From a virus: a stretch of 54,016 nt of DNA. Below, in pieces: positions 17,239 to 26,019 of the stretch. The stretch spans positions 1 through 54,016 of IMG/VR virus record IMGVR_UViG_3300042332_001412. One strand, 5' to 3'. The notes under the pieces are model-generated. The model was given only the letters and a program-made list of their open reading frames with translations, was not told the DNA's origin and ran no database searches. Position 1 is the first letter of the stretch; every line of letters starts with the position of its first letter. Position numbers and translations under genes: made by a program.

Positions 17239-17567
17239 GTTACTCCAGGATTGATAGTAACAATTCCCTCTATTACTCTAGTTTTTTTGCCAGAAGAATT
17301 AGTTAAAACTACATCATACAAGTATCTACCCTGTTCTAATGAACTGGTTTGTGCAGAAGTCAATTCAAGGATAACAATTCCGGTGGTTCGGATGGCTGTA
17401 AAACTTACAGTAAAACTTACTGAATTTGTGCTATAATAAGATTTCCTTATTTTAGCAGCTCCAGTATAGCCAGTTAAATTCCAAGGGGCATTATTATCGT
17501 CAGAAATGGTAATTTGAGCATTAAAATCAGAGCCTTGGTCAATATATAAGTTTTTTACAGCGGCCAT
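17235..17567 (-). CDS. Ig-like/BppU-type small virion protein
   Basis: A 110-residue protein with the pattern NLYIDQGSDFNAQITISDDN, then NLTGYTGAAKIRKSY, then LEQGRYLYDVVLTNSSGKKT and VIEGIVTINPGVT. This matches the beta-sandwich domain common in phage baseplate/fibre accessory proteins (the 'GYTAxxxIR ... YxYDV ... G.v.v.P' layout). It lies behind two late boxes and a hairpin and overlaps the following gene by four bases. Likely a virion surface or attachment component. Confidence 0.6.
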   Translation of the reverse strand: MAAVKNLYIDQGSDFNAQITISDDNNAPWNLTGYTGAAKIRKSYYSTNSVSFTVSFTAIRTTGIVILELTSAQTSSLEQGRYLYDVVLTNSSGKKTRVIEGIVTINPGVT

Positions 17568-17574
17568 TTAAAAA

Positions 17575-17582
17575 TATTTATA
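17575..17582 (-). promoter_or_regulatory. Late promoter, proximal of a tandem pair
   Basis: Perfect TATAAATA on the minus strand, 8 bases before the ATG at 17567. A second perfect box lies 25 bases further upstream inside a hairpin loop. Confidence 0.55.
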
Positions 17583-17585
17583 TAG

Positions 17586-17618
17586 AGAGGTCTCCCTAGT
17601 ATTTATAAGGAGACCTCT
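17586..17618 (-). promoter_or_regulatory. Hairpin with a perfect late box in its loop
   Basis: Perfect 10-bp inverted repeat (AGAGGTCTCC at 17586-17595, GGAGACCTCT at 17609-17618) with a 13-base loop that contains TATAAATA (17600-17607, minus strand). It lies between the NblA-like gene and the Ig-like virion gene. As RNA it may act as a terminator or processing hairpin; as DNA it carries a promoter. Confidence 0.65.
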
Positions 17619-17625
17619 TCTTGAA

Positions 17626-17784
17626 TTATTTTTTTATGAGTAAATTCATAACTACATGTTGTTGCATATGATATAATCTAGCAAATTCTTTTGCTATTTT
17701 TTTAGCCCCTTCTTCATTCAAAGTATCTATGTCATTATAAATTTTTTGAAGAGTGAATTGTTTAGTTAGTGGTAGTTCGTTCAT
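17626..17784 (-). CDS. NblA-like small protein (phycobilisome degradation adaptor candidate)
   Basis: A 52-residue ORF starting MNELPLTKQFTLQKIYNDID and ending HMQQHVVMNLLIKK. The pattern L-x-L-x-x-Q-F-x-L-Q-K, a central I/L, then E-x-A and E-x-x-R-L-x-x-M near the C-terminus can be laid without gaps on my recollection of cyanobacterial NblA (LSVEQQFDLQKY ... EVVRQKM). NblA targets phycobilisomes for Clp degradation, and freshwater and marine cyanophages are known to carry it. Against this: it sits in the late structural operon, the protein is tiny, and I could not run a profile search. The start overlaps the upstream gene by 23 bases. Alternative: an unrelated helical peptide conserved in cyanomyoviruses. 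Confidence 0.5.
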   Translation of the reverse strand: MNELPLTKQFTLQKIYNDIDTLNEEGAKKIAKEFARLYHMQQHVVMNLLIKK

Positions 17785-17995
17785 TTAATTTCAAAAGCAA
17801 GTTTTTAATTTCACCAATTTCAGACTTGAGATTGTTCAAGTCTTGCTCAATTCTATCAATTTTTTGAGATTTATTCTGTCTCATTTGATAGTTTTTCATA
17901 TAAGTTTCATATTCATATGAATTGTCATTTATTATAGCACCACTGGTCATATCTCTATAAAGACCAGGGTGCCCATCAACCATTACCTTTTTCAT
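17762..17995 (-). CDS. Small conserved T4-like protein with C-terminal coiled coil
   Basis: A 77-residue protein. The N-terminal half (KKVMVDGHPGLYRDMTSGAI then INDNSYEYETYM) is the 'GHPxLxRDxxxGAIxNxxxxEYExY' motif that I recognise from uncharacterised T4-like phage proteins. Residues 45-72 form a heptad-repeat helix (IEQDLNNLKSEIGEIKNLLL). The start overlaps the end of the 2101-residue gene by one base. Function unknown; probably a baseplate-assembly or scaffold-like peptide. Confidence 0.65.
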   Translation of the reverse strand: MKKVMVDGHPGLYRDMTSGAIINDNSYEYETYMKNYQMRQNKSQKIDRIEQDLNNLKSEIGEIKNLLLKLNERTTTN

Positions 17996-20900
17996 TATAC
18001 TGCAAGTGCAAGGGCTCTAAAGTTTCTAATTATTGGAATGTTTGTTTGATCTGCACTAATCATACAAACTTTAATTGCAAACTCTTTAAATTCTGGTAGA
18101 TTTTTCAATTCAAAGTCAAATGCTTTATATTCATTGGAATTTGAAGATCTTGGATATGAAACTGCAGGAATTTCAATATAATTCATTGAATCAAATATTC
18201 CTAGGTTTCCATCACTATAAGTTTTTACAAATACTTTAATATCTGAGTATTCTCCATTTAGACCCTGAGTTCTAACACCATCTAATAAAACTTTAACTGA
18301 AGTTGATGTATTTTGTAAAGTAATTTTTTTAGTTATGTAAGATGAATAAATTCCAGATGAAGGTGTCAATTCTGCAGATACATCTACTTGCCCATTTAGT
18401 GTCTTCTTGATAATTCTATTGGAAATAGCAATTGCAGAAGAACCTTGTACATCTATTGCAGGGCTTATATTATCTTTTTCAGTTGATAAAGATAAATTAA
18501 ATGTTAGAGTAGATGCAGTAGGAGATCCATAATACTCGACAGAGTTTGCTGGAGATGCAACTAACCTTGATGCAGTAAGTTCATTATACTGTCTGTTTTG
18601 AACAGATTGTTCAGAAAGAACTGTAAATGAAGATGCAGTCTGATAAGGACTATTTCCACTAATACTTTCAATTCCTACAGATACATTAGTTGATGGAATT
18701 GATAAAATATTTAAATTTGGATATAGTTCTTCATATTGTATATTTCTTGAAGCTTTAATAAAAGTTCCTCCTGAGATTAAATTAGAATTTGCATTAATTG
18801 CTGAACTAATTTTATATCTATCAAGGTCAATAACTTCAGTAATTTTATGAGTTTTATTAATTTCAGATAATGGAATTCCATTTATGGAGTAGCAATATAA
18901 AACAGATCCTGATGAATGGGTGGTAGCAGTTGTTCCAAATTGACCTCTTCCTCCTGCAGGAATAGTCAGAGTAGTTCCAGCAATTGCAGTATACTTAATA
19001 ATTTCATCATTTACTAGAATATATCCTGGATTTGAAACTGAAACAGCAGATCCACCTATAGTTGTCCATGTTGTTTCAGATGTATTTCCAACATTGATTG
19101 GGCCAGTTTGAGTAGCACTTGTAATAGCTGTATTCAAACTAGTTTGTAAAGCATCTGAAAATACTGAAGAAATTTTCACATAATTTTGGACACTATTCAT
19201 GCCATGGTTTGGATGATATACTTCAATAGATCCTGAATTTTGAGTAAAAGATAATGCATTTGCAGGAAGATTGCAGTCTGGAATTGGGCTATTTTTTAAC
19301 TTACATGTGTATGTACTGTTTGTTGCAAATTTAGCTCTATTTAAAGTAAATTTAATATCTTCAAATTGATCAGGAGTCCAAACCGACATGTTTTGAGACT
19401 TGTATAAAGATCCAGAATATGGTTGTTTATCAATAATAAATCCTCCAAGAATATCAACTTCAGAGAGTCTTGAGACCCAAATTTTATAATTTTTAGAAAC
19501 ACTTCTTACCATAAATGCATATTCAGTGTTCTGATTTAAATAAATTGGAGACGCAAATGTAAATCTTGTTGCTACAGAGCTAGTTTTTGAAATATTAACT
19601 TCAGATGATTGTTTAGTAACAATACTATTTGGAACAACTGTAGTGGTAAGAGTTCCATTTTCCATAGTTCTAATTTCAACAGATACTGGAAGAGTATCAT
19701 CTTTTGATTGGAAATACAAATCTACGGAAGTTGCAAAAATACCACCCTCTACATCAACTAGGAAAGATTGTGCTAATGGATCTCTACCTGGAGCTGGTTC
19801 TGCTGGGGGTTCTGGTGGTGGATCTGGTATGAATACAGTTCTAGTTCCTCTAATTGCAGCTGAAGTAATTTGTGGAGTAGTTAGAGATAGTACATTACTA
19901 GTAAGTGATACTCTTGTACCTAATGTATCATATATTGTTTGTGAACTAGAATCTGAAATTCCATAAATTGAAGTTCCAGTAATTTCATCACATAGTTTAA
20001 ATACAGTTTCGCCTGTTTGATATGTATTTGGAGGAATAATGACGAATGCTTTTACAGTTCCTCTTGAATCTGATCTAACACGAGCACCATTAAATGATAC
20101 TACGCCAGTTGCTCTTGAAGACAGTCCTCTAATTAAAATAGAATCTCCAAGTCTATCTGGATTAATTTCTGTTCCATCAGCAGTAGTAATGTTATCAATA
20201 TCCAAGAATGATGTAGTAGATGTATATAAACCAAGAGATGAGGTTACTACAGTAGCTCTAATTGGATTATTAATTGGTGATACTGATGGAGTTCCTTGTG
20301 GAGCAGTAAATCTAATTTCGACAGTTTCTCCGTTAATAAAAGTTCCAACTCTATTGGTCATCCCTGTGATGTTTTTAGGAAAAATTATTGAATTATTTAA
20401 TCTATCATCAACAAAGAAATGGAATAGTGTGTTAGGTTTTAATTTTGTTGAAGTTAATTCTACAACTCTAGATCTAATAAATTCTACCGCTGTAATAGAG
20501 TTAATAGAATCTCCAACTTGAATATCTTGTGTTAAAGTTGAGAATGTATTATTTACACCAGTTCTTTGTTGGAATACATTTGTACCACCTCCTGTGCTGG
20601 CAGATCCAGTAGTTGTCCAAGCCCCCCACTGTTCTCCTCTAGCACTGCTATTATCAAATAAAAATCTAATAGGGGCACTTAAATCTATACGCTGAGTTTG
20701 TGATTGAGTTTTTACTGTATCGAACCAAACATCCTTTTCTGGATTTAATACAATATCTCCATACCATTGAATAATTTCAAATGGTTGTAGGTTTTCCACT
20801 CTGCTAGCATAATTTTGAATTATGAAAGGAGTTTCAGTATATGGAATGGTAACAAGAGATCCAGTTTGTTGTGTAGTAGAATCTGAATTTGATGCATTTA

Positions 20901-23900
20901 ACTGAATATTAGTCACATATGGATATGGTCTTAATAATGCTCGTTCAGTATCAATACATGCAGTATATGCTACATTATTTAAATCTGCAAGGGAAGTACT
21001 TTTAAAGTTATCTGCAACAAATCCAGTTTTAAATCTATTATTTCCATCTTCATCTACAACAGTTAAACTGTTAGTACCTATTTCAAGAAGATTTAAAGAA
21101 GTTAATTCTTCAACAGTTTGAAGTCTCTTATCAATAGAACCAATATCTTTCATAGTATAACGCTTAGATTCAACTAATTGAAGAGTTGAATCCAATACAG
21201 ATTTCATATATGGAGGAATTGTTAAAGTTCCTAAGAGTAAAGCATTTGGAATGTCTTCTGGCTCTTTTGGACTTAATGCCTCAGAACCTTTTGATATTAC
21301 TACATTTCCGTTTTCATCTAAGAAAATTTTATCTATTCTACCAAGATAGTAATCATAATCTAAGTTTACAATTTCCCCTGGGAAAGCAAAATTAGGTATT
21401 ACTCTAGTGAGAGCTAATGAATCAAATGCAGAAATAGTTTCTTGGTATGGAGTAATTATAGTCCCACCAGATCCTGAAGATGGAATAGTATCATATCTAA
21501 AATCTACAATATCCGTATATGATGTCCCTTCAAATGTGGACGGAATTTCAGAATATGATAATTCTGCTGTATTATATGAATTAGTAGAGTAAAAATCGTT
21601 ATTGATGTTATTGTGAATAAAGTAATCAAATACAACAATAAATTTAGTTTGTGGAACCGGACTATTTTGTAATCTAGTTAACTTAGAAATATTGTAAAAC
21701 TCTTGTCCATCATTTTTATTTAAAATAAAATCACTTGTAATATCTCTGTAATTTCCGTTTGTCACCGAAGTAATAAATTTTCCAACAACTGGAGTCTTGG
21801 AAGATACATCTACAGACAAAGTTAAATTGTTACCAGATTGAAGCTTTTGATCTGAAATATAAATTATATAAAGAGTATTTCCACTAATTGAAATAATTTT
21901 TGCACTAATATTTTGATATGTGATAATATCGCCTATTGTAAGTCCTGTGGAATCATTGATTGATACTCTATCAAATAAATTTTGATTGTTATCAGATGAA
22001 GATAAAGCTTGACGAATAGCATGAATTTTATACACATCAGAGAATTTTAGAGAAATATCTTTATCTGAAATTCTAGTTCCATAAATTGTGTTTGCGGAAT
22101 TTTGTAGTTTATCTACAAGTAAGAAATTAAATTTACTTGCAGATTTTGTTTTTAATGTGGGATTATTTACCCTTACTTTATAAGTTACATATACTAAACT
22201 TCCATTTAAAGAAGAGTTTACTAAAATATTTGCAGAAGTAGATGTGAGTGTTTCAGTTTCTATAGTAAATGGAACGACTCCATTAGAATTTGTGATAATG
22301 ATATCTGCAGGAGATATAGTAAAATTAGATGTTGTGGAAATTGTAAATGTGGCACCAGATACTGTTTTTGTTTCAGTTATTGTTTTGTAATATGTGAAAT
22401 CTGTTGAGGATTTTACACTTTTATTTGTAATTTTTGAGAAGAAATTTGATCCTGTGGTTTTAATTTTTGGAACTAATTTTTTCACATTATAATATGTTCC
22501 AGAAGTTACAGAACCAATAAAAGTAATGGATGTTGATGTAATTGCTGTAGTTGTTACTGTTGTAGTACCAATTAACAGCTTCATTGGTACTTGAACTTCG
22601 GTGGAAAAATTTGTTCCCACACCAGTCAAAGTAGCTCCATTAACAATAAATGAAGATCCAGAAATTCCAACTGCTTCTAATTTAACTGCAGCACTAAAAT
22701 TAGAAGAACTTAAATCTGTTATACTTTCTATTTTATTAGCAGTTGCACTAGAGATTGTGTAACTCGTAGTGTTTCTGCTGTTAGTAAATGTAGATCCTGA
22801 TAATATAGTTCCTGTAGTTTGTCTTACAGTAAGTGTATTTCCACTGACTGATTCTACAACTGCTGTTGCTCCAGTATTAGTAAAAATAAAATCTCCTGCA
22901 GAAATTGCAAGTGAAGATTGAGATGTAACAATTGTAGTAAACATTGTTATATCTGCTAGATATAACTTTTGTCCAATTATTAATGATAATGCTACTGCCT
23001 TACCAATAGTTGTTTCAACTTGATTAATAGTCTTTTTGAGAGTTACTAAAGACCCAGGAAGAACAGTTCCATTAATTGTACTTGGCTCTAGTTCAATATA
23101 ATTACCAAATGCAGATACTAAGCCTTGATTATTAATTGATAATGATTTTCTTGGTTTTTCTACAGTAACATATTTTTTATCGGTATTATTAATCTCAAAT
23201 CCCTTCACATAAGCTTTAATTGGAGATAGCTCTGCAGTGTAATAATTTCTACCATCAATCGCTTTCCCATCAGAAACAACAGGGGTTCTATTTAATACTT
23301 TAGTTCCATCCAGTAAAGTATCATTAAATGAATATACTCCATTATTCTCTTTATCATTATAAGTTTCTTTTACATTTAATGTGTATCCGTTTACAGTATA
23401 ATTGCCAGATTCATCAAATGTTCTTCGTGCTAAATTCTTTTCTAGTTGGTTATATACAGAATTTTCAACTAAATTAATTAACTTGCCATTATCAAGCCTT
23501 AGTAGCTCAATAAATGATGGGTCTGTTGGAGAATCAATATCTTGTTTTGATAAAATAGCTTCAATTTTTAATCTATCTGCACCAGGAGCAGTGAAGTTTG
23601 GAGATCCTACTGCATTATCATATAAAGAATTATCTTCATCCGTAGTAATTAGAGATTCAACTACTGATAATCCAATTTTATATGAAGAAAAGTTATCATA
23701 CTGATCTAAAATAATATTTTGATCTGGAACCTCAACAAAAAATCCACGAATAAAAAATACTCCAGATGTAATATAAGCAGCACTTCCAACATATGAAGAT
23801 GCATTTTGAGTCGATGTTACAGCTACTGGATTATTATTCTCATCTCTTAAAGTTTCACCGTTTGAAAATTTAGTTATCTGAACTCCATTAGCTACATTAC

Positions 23901-24300
23901 CAGATGAAATATATTTTACATATAATGTAGCTACATTTTTATTAGATTCGGTTGAACTAATAGTGTTTAATATTTTTGCCTTTACTCCAGAAGACTCTCC
24001 AATTACAGTCTTACCTACTAAATTGTTTCTAATGGTTTCAAATGCAATTCCATTTACAGTAGATTGAACTAAAACTGCATTTAACTGAAGATCATATCCA
24101 ATTTGACCTGGAATAACTACCGAACCTTCTTTAAAAACATGCTTTCCAAATTTTTCAATCTGACCTTGAAGGATTGATTGTAGAGTCGTTAGTTCTCTAG
24201 CTTGTACAGGATAATTTGGTTTGAATAATACCCTGTAAAAATTTTTAGATGACTCAAAATCGTCAAAGTATGGCTGCAAATTAAGATTTGTATCTTGCAT
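17995..24300 (-). CDS. Giant DUF4815-type baseplate/virion protein
   Basis: A 2101-residue protein. The N-terminus (LQPYFDDFESSKNFYRVLFK, PNYPVQARELTTLQSILQGQ, then KEGSVVIPG) is the conserved DUF4815 start found in T4-like cyanophage baseplate proteins. The middle ~900 residues are low-complexity Ser/Thr/Asn beta repeats. A Pro-rich linker (PDPPPEPPAEPAPGRDP, about residue 1495) leads to the conserved DPLAQSFLVDVEGGIF block and TSVDLYFQSKD. Near residue 1740 a NPGYILVNDEIIKYTAIAG segment resembles modules in gp7 and the 1107-residue protein. Its position next to gp8, where T4 has gp9/gp10, suggests a peripheral baseplate role. It may replace gp9-gp12, but that is inference. Confidence 0.7.
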   Translation of the reverse strand: MQDTNLNLQPYFDDFESSKNFYRVLFKPNYPVQARELTTLQSILQGQIEKFGKHVFKEGSVVIPGQIGYDLQLNAVLVQSTVNGIAFETIRNNLVGKTVIGESSGVKAKILNTISSTESNKNVATLYVKYISSGNVANGVQITKFSNGETLRDENNNPVAVTSTQNASSYVGSAAYITSGVFFIRGFFVEVPDQNIILDQYDNFSSYKIGLSVVESLITTDEDNSLYDNAVGSPNFTAPGADRLKIEAILSKQDIDSPTDPSFIELLRLDNGKLINLVENSVYNQLEKNLARRTFDESGNYTVNGYTLNVKETYNDKENNGVYSFNDTLLDGTKVLNRTPVVSDGKAIDGRNYYTAELSPIKAYVKGFEINNTDKKYVTVEKPRKSLSINNQGLVSAFGNYIELEPSTINGTVLPGSLVTLKKTINQVETTIGKAVALSLIIGQKLYLADITMFTTIVTSQSSLAISAGDFIFTNTGATAVVESVSGNTLTVRQTTGTILSGSTFTNSRNTTSYTISSATANKIESITDLSSSNFSAAVKLEAVGISGSSFIVNGATLTGVGTNFSTEVQVPMKLLIGTTTVTTTAITSTSITFIGSVTSGTYYNVKKLVPKIKTTGSNFFSKITNKSVKSSTDFTYYKTITETKTVSGATFTISTTSNFTISPADIIITNSNGVVPFTIETETLTSTSANILVNSSLNGSLVYVTYKVRVNNPTLKTKSASKFNFLLVDKLQNSANTIYGTRISDKDISLKFSDVYKIHAIRQALSSSDNNQNLFDRVSINDSTGLTIGDIITYQNISAKIISISGNTLYIIYISDQKLQSGNNLTLSVDVSSKTPVVGKFITSVTNGNYRDITSDFILNKNDGQEFYNISKLTRLQNSPVPQTKFIVVFDYFIHNNINNDFYSTNSYNTAELSYSEIPSTFEGTSYTDIVDFRYDTIPSSGSGGTIITPYQETISAFDSLALTRVIPNFAFPGEIVNLDYDYYLGRIDKIFLDENGNVVISKGSEALSPKEPEDIPNALLLGTLTIPPYMKSVLDSTLQLVESKRYTMKDIGSIDKRLQTVEELTSLNLLEIGTNSLTVVDEDGNNRFKTGFVADNFKSTSLADLNNVAYTACIDTERALLRPYPYVTNIQLNASNSDSTTQQTGSLVTIPYTETPFIIQNYASRVENLQPFEIIQWYGDIVLNPEKDVWFDTVKTQSQTQRIDLSAPIRFLFDNSSARGEQWGAWTTTGSASTGGGTNVFQQRTGVNNTFSTLTQDIQVGDSINSITAVEFIRSRVVELTSTKLKPNTLFHFFVDDRLNNSIIFPKNITGMTNRVGTFINGETVEIRFTAPQGTPSVSPINNPIRATVVTSSLGLYTSTTSFLDIDNITTADGTEINPDRLGDSILIRGLSSRATGVVSFNGARVRSDSRGTVKAFVIIPPNTYQTGETVFKLCDEITGTSIYGISDSSSQTIYDTLGTRVSLTSNVLSLTTPQITSAAIRGTRTVFIPDPPPEPPAEPAPGRDPLAQSFLVDVEGGIFATSVDLYFQSKDDTLPVSVEIRTMENGTLTTTVVPNSIVTKQSSEVNISKTSSVATRFTFASPIYLNQNTEYAFMVRSVSKNYKIWVSRLSEVDILGGFIIDKQPYSGSLYKSQNMSVWTPDQFEDIKFTLNRAKFATNSTYTCKLKNSPIPDCNLPANALSFTQNSGSIEVYHPNHGMNSVQNYVKISSVFSDALQTSLNTAITSATQTGPINVGNTSETTWTTIGGSAVSVSNPGYILVNDEIIKYTAIAGTTLTIPAGGRGQFGTTATTHSSGSVLYCYSINGIPLSEINKTHKITEVIDLDRYKISSAINANSNLISGGTFIKASRNIQYEELYPNLNILSIPSTNVSVGIESISGNSPYQTASSFTVLSEQSVQNRQYNELTASRLVASPANSVEYYGSPTASTLTFNLSLSTEKDNISPAIDVQGSSAIAISNRIIKKTLNGQVDVSAELTPSSGIYSSYITKKITLQNTSTSVKVLLDGVRTQGLNGEYSDIKVFVKTYSDGNLGIFDSMNYIEIPAVSYPRSSNSNEYKAFDFELKNLPEFKEFAIKVCMISADQTNIPIIRNFRALALAV

Positions 24301-24336
24301 TTATTTAAACCTTCAAAGTTTATAGTCGTTTCGTAT

Positions 24337-24344
24337 TATTTATT
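24337..24344 (-). promoter_or_regulatory. Candidate late promoter for the 2101-residue gene
   Basis: AATAAATA on the minus strand, just after the gp8 stop and 37 bases before the ATG at 24300. Confidence 0.45.
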
Positions 24345-25976
24345 TTAGAATTCTATCACCAATTTAATATCTTCAATTTGATCGTTAGATCTGAAAACAG
24401 GTTTTCTATTTTCTACATAAAGAATTTTTCCACTATATTTTTTAATTTCGCTTGATGAATAACCGTTTTCAAATGCGGTTCCTGATAATACTGTACCAGG
24501 AGAAGTACTGAAAGATGTAAGAGGCTGAAGTGAGACTCCACTTGTACGCCCTACAACACTATAATTTCCAGAAAATGCAATAAATTTATTTTTATTGTAG
24601 TCTCCTTCTTGTGTAGCACTAATATATTCATTCTGATAATATCTTAAAATTTTATTTACAGAATCCCAATGGATTACTCTACCTCTTGCCTCTGTAATAT
24701 TTTGCTCAATAATTTCTCCATTTTGGAAGTCCGCAGTAGAATTAGCATCAAATTTAATTGCCCTACAAACAGTTGCAGTAGGAGCAGTAAAATCTAGATT
24801 TCCAACTTGGGGATCTTCAATAAGTCCAAATCTTCTAAATTGCATATTAATTGGAATATCTCCATTTCCATCCAAGAAGTCAAGACTCTTATTAATCATT
24901 ACTCTATATCCACCAAGTTCATGAATTGCATTTGATCCATGTCCACCTGGGGGAGAAATTATTACTTCAAGGTTTGCTCCAGCACCGCCAGGAGATATCT
25001 CAGTGCCAGACCTAGTATTTGCATTTGCAGCACTAGTGTAGCATTTAGATAAATCAATTGTGCCATAAGTATATCCAGCGCCAACATAGTTATTTTCAAC
25101 TTCTACTGCAGTAATTCTTGAAGATGAATTTAAAGATGAAACAGTAATTTTAACAACACAATTTGAGGTGCCATCTCCAACTACTGGAGTATAATATATG
25201 CCATTAGTAAGACCTGTTCCTCTATTACTAATTAAAATTTGATGAATCGCTCCATCTACTGCAGCATTTTGAACCGAAGTATCTTTTCTTACTGGAATAA
25301 AATCGGATGAAACAAATTTAATATAATCTGAAATAGAAATAGTATACATGTACTTCCACTTATAGCCATCTGAAGTAGTAAATATGCTAGTACTAGTTCC
25401 AGTTGGTTCTACAGTTGAAACTATGCCATTTTGGTTTACATCAGGATCTTGGCCATTGTAAATACACTTATAGACTTGAAAATCTTTATTCATCACATAA
25501 AACTGAGAATCATATAATTTAGATTGCCCAGTAGCAGATAATTTTACAACATTGTTAGTAATTGTGCCATAATCATGTTTGTACATATCATAAACTACCC
25601 CAGGTTGCCAAACTCTTTTTCTGATTACTTCAGATACATCACTTCTAGTAACTCTTTTTACTGCAATCATATCATCATATATTTCACTTAGTTCGTCAAG
25701 TGAATCTACTGGATTTGGTGGGGAAAAATCAGATACAGTAGAAACGCCTGCATACTTTTCTCCGATTGCATTCGCAGTTGTATCATTCCAATTATATGAA
25801 CGACCAATAAATAGATAAATTTTACTTCTATATGCTTGAGATGCCGCAGCTTCAGTAGGGTTGGCACCAGAATCTTCTGATGATGGATTGGAAGAACTAT
25901 TGTAAGGTTCTTCTAAAGACTCTATGAATTGTTGAGACGCAAAAATTCTAAAATTATCTGATACTAATGAAGGCAT
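24345..25976 (-). CDS. gp8: Baseplate wedge subunit gp8
   Basis: A component of the T4-type baseplate wedge, binding gp7 and gp10. The 543-residue protein (T4: 334) opens with SDNFRIFASQQFIESLEEPY and contains KIYLFIGRSYNWND, RKRVWQPGVVYDMYKHDYG and YKCIYNG, the gp8 core. The extra ~200 residues sit in the middle and C-terminal part and include GTGL/GAGY segments and an ARGRVIHWDSVNKILRYY segment, both resembling modules in gp14 and gp7. It follows gp7 with a short gap containing a late box. Confidence 0.9.
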   Translation of the reverse strand: MPSLVSDNFRIFASQQFIESLEEPYNSSSNPSSEDSGANPTEAAASQAYRSKIYLFIGRSYNWNDTTANAIGEKYAGVSTVSDFSPPNPVDSLDELSEIYDDMIAVKRVTRSDVSEVIRKRVWQPGVVYDMYKHDYGTITNNVVKLSATGQSKLYDSQFYVMNKDFQVYKCIYNGQDPDVNQNGIVSTVEPTGTSTSIFTTSDGYKWKYMYTISISDYIKFVSSDFIPVRKDTSVQNAAVDGAIHQILISNRGTGLTNGIYYTPVVGDGTSNCVVKITVSSLNSSSRITAVEVENNYVGAGYTYGTIDLSKCYTSAANANTRSGTEISPGGAGANLEVIISPPGGHGSNAIHELGGYRVMINKSLDFLDGNGDIPINMQFRRFGLIEDPQVGNLDFTAPTATVCRAIKFDANSTADFQNGEIIEQNITEARGRVIHWDSVNKILRYYQNEYISATQEGDYNKNKFIAFSGNYSVVGRTSGVSLQPLTSFSTSPGTVLSGTAFENGYSSSEIKKYSGKILYVENRKPVFRSNDQIEDIKLVIEF

Positions 25977-26011
25977 TATTCTTTGTCCTTATAGTTAGTC
26001 TTTGTTATGAT

Positions 26012-26019
26012 TATTTATT
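26012..26019 (-). promoter_or_regulatory. Candidate late promoter for gp8
   Basis: AATAAATA on the minus strand across the gp7 stop codon, 36 bases before the gp8 ATG. Confidence 0.45.
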
